A stretch of DNA of 64,000 nucleotides from NCBI RefSeq assembly GCF_001506165.1, contig NZ_CP011427.1, forward strand, positions 248,001-312,000. The letters are read 5' to 3'. Source of the DNA: Pantoea vagans. GTDB lineage: Bacteria; Pseudomonadota; Gammaproteobacteria; Enterobacterales; Enterobacteriaceae. Made by a program: the position numbers and the translations under genes. Shown one piece after another: positions 62,787-64,000 of the stretch (position 1 is the first letter of the stretch; every line of letters begins with the position of its first letter). The notes beneath the pieces are model-generated. The model did no database searches and was not told where the DNA came from. It worked only from the letters and a program-made list of their open reading frames with translations.

Positions 62787-63920
62787 ATGTTTGATCTGAT
62801 TCTGCGCCGCGCGCGTCTGTGCGACGAACAGCTGGTGGATATTGCCATCCAGCACGGCAAAATTGCTGCTGTAGGCGAGGTCAGCGGCCCAGCCCAGCAG
62901 GAGCGCGATCTGGCAGGGCGTTACTACGTCAGCGCAGGCTGGATCGACAGCCACGTACACTGCTACCCCAAATCCCCGATTTACCATGATGAAGCTGATG
63001 CGATTGGTGTGGCGCAGGGCGTCACCACGGTTGTCGATGCGGGCAGCACCGGCGCGGATCATATCGACGATTTCTATCAGCTCACCCGTTCTGCCACCAC
63101 TGAAGTACGTGCGCTGATCAACATCTCGCGCACCGGCATCATCACCCAGAACGAACTGGCAGATATGGCGCAGATCGACGGCGAAGCGGTGGTGCAGGCG
63201 GTGAAACGCCGTCCAGACTTTATCGTGGGCCTGAAAGCGCGCATGAGCAGTAGCGTGGTGGGTGAAAACGGCATCCAGCCGCTGATTCGTGCCAAAGCCA
63301 TTCAGCAGGCGGCCGGTAATTTGCCATTGATGGTGCATATCGGAAATAACCCGCCGGTGCTGGAAGAGATTGCCGATCTGCTGACCTCGGGTGACATCAT
63401 CACCCACTGCTTCAATGGCAAACCTAACCGCATCCTGTCGCCGCAAGGTGAGCTGAAAGCGGCGGTGAAAAATGCCATCGCGCGCGGTGTGAAGTTGGAT
63501 ATCGGTCACGGCAGTGCCAGCTTTAGCTTTGAAGTGGCGCGCCAGGCCATCGCGCAGGGCATTCTGCCTGACACCATTAGCTCGGACATCTATTGTCGCA
63601 ACCGCATCAACGGGCCGGTACACAGTCTGGCGCACGTGATGTCGAAATTCTTCAGCATCGGTATGACCCTGCCGCAGATTATTGACTGCGTCACGGTGAA
63701 CGCCGCGGCTGGCCTGCGTTTAGCAGGCAAAGGGCGCTTAACCGCCGGTTATGACGCCGACCTGACCATTTTTACCGTCAAAGAGGAAGCCCGCCCGTTC
63801 GTCGATGCTGAAGGCGAACGGGTTCTGGGTGAGCAACATTTGCTGCCGCTGGCCGTGGTTGTCGCGGGTGAGTGGCATCTGACTGATGAAGGGAAAACCA
63901 ATCATGTCTTCGATTTATGA
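62787..63920 (+). CDS. Amidohydrolase/deacetylase-family metallohydrolase
   Basis: The 377-residue enzyme of the amidohydrolase superfamily has a TIM-barrel metal centre: HxH in DSHVHCYP, a likely carboxylated lysine in FIVGLKARMSS, histidines in MVHIGN and THCFNGK, and the aspartate in SSDIYCRN. Relatives include dihydroorotase-like deacetylases encoded next to dgaE. I infer deacylation or ring opening of an amino compound before the DgaE step. AGGAG precedes the ATG. Its end overlaps the next gene by 17 bp. Confidence 0.88.
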   Translation: MFDLILRRARLCDEQLVDIAIQHGKIAAVGEVSGPAQQERDLAGRYYVSAGWIDSHVHCYPKSPIYHDEADAIGVAQGVTTVVDAGSTGADHIDDFYQLTRSATTEVRALINISRTGIITQNELADMAQIDGEAVVQAVKRRPDFIVGLKARMSSSVVGENGIQPLIRAKAIQQAAGNLPLMVHIGNNPPVLEEIADLLTSGDIITHCFNGKPNRILSPQGELKAAVKNAIARGVKLDIGHGSASFSFEVARQAIAQGILPDTISSDIYCRNRINGPVHSLAHVMSKFFSIGMTLPQIIDCVTVNAAAGLRLAGKGRLTAGYDADLTIFTVKEEARPFVDAEGERVLGEQHLLPLAVVVAGEWHLTDEGKTNHVFDL

Positions 63921-64000
63921 AAAATATGACCTGAAACAGGTCATCAATGCCTCCGGTCGTATGACCATTCTTGGGGTTTCTACCCCGTCTGCTGATGTGG
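63904..64000 (+). CDS. DgaE-family PLP-dependent ammonia-lyase, N-terminus only
   Basis: The window ends 32 codons into the gene: SSIYEKYDLKQVINASGR then MTILGVSTPSADV, the N-terminal pattern of the SelA/DgaE fold-type I PLP enzymes (VINASGRMT). DgaE of Salmonella splits ammonia from D-glucosaminate-6-phosphate. The start overlaps the amidohydrolase by 17 bp, showing coupling. The lysine that binds PLP lies beyond the edge and could not be checked. Confidence 0.75.
   Translation, partial: MSSIYEKYDLKQVINASGRMTILGVSTPSADV

Noticed and set aside
62760..63635. 291-codon antisense frame over the amidohydrolase
   Set aside because: His/Arg-rich shadow; the plus-strand enzyme with an intact metal centre is the real gene.

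Overview
This window looks like chromosome from the Enterobacterales, most likely family Erwiniaceae (Pantoea/Erwinia type). The evidence is close to protein-by-protein identity with E. coli housekeeping genes in nearly E. coli order, together with ERIC elements, a family of short hairpin repeats between genes, and extra or missing accessory genes relative to E. coli. I see no rRNA, CRISPR array, insertion sequence, integrase or intact prophage. Names rest on recalled family features and on motifs visible here; no database search was run.

Layout. 1-5.4 kb: the end of aaeB, a succinate-semialdehyde dehydrogenase, yhcO, three tandem yhcN-type periplasmic proteins, argR with its ARG boxes, and mdh. 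In E. coli this block lies near 73 min. A bidirectional terminator then joins it directly to the block found near 94-96 min in E. coli: mscM-psd, rsgA, orn, three tRNA-Gly(GCC) genes mixed with ERIC sequences, a DnaA-box cluster in the position of datA, queG, then nnr-tsaE-amiB-mutL-miaA-hfq-hflX-hflK-hflC, yjeT, purA, nsrR-rnr, rlmB and aidB (11.6-32 kb). 32-35.4 kb holds bsmA, a chemoreceptor, yjfP and a small exported protein. 35.6-37.3 kb is the rpsF-priB-rpsR-rplI ribosomal operon. 37.3-51.4 kb has oapA, fklB, cpdB, cysQ, ytfJ, ytfK, paeA (ytfL), tamA-tamB-ytfP and ppa. 51.4-54.8 kb has a DUF441 protein, an LprI-like protein, a second chemoreceptor, and a divergent XRE/Ner-like regulator pair around two palindromic operators. 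54.8-59.9 kb is fbp, mpl, darP (yjgA), pmbA and cybC.

The last 4 kb (60.2-64 kb) is the most interesting part. It is an uncharacterised operon made of a stand-alone PRD protein, a small glycine-rich 'SFCGS' protein, DUF4312, two multi-membrane proteins (DUF4311, DUF4310), a metal-dependent amidohydrolase and the start of a DgaE-type PLP ammonia-lyase. By analogy with the dga operon (PTS transporter plus DgaE/DgaF) and the yhf operon (YhfY PRD, YhfU, YhfT, Php, YhfS), I infer an uptake and breakdown route for an amino-sugar acid or a similar amino compound, with the SFCGS/DUF4312/DUF4311/DUF4310 set replacing the usual PTS permease.

Across the window a dispersed family of intergenic hairpins (a TGTAGGG-type head followed by a perfect stem whose sequence differs from copy to copy but always pairs) recurs at seven or more loci, often as head-to-head pairs and often serving as terminators.
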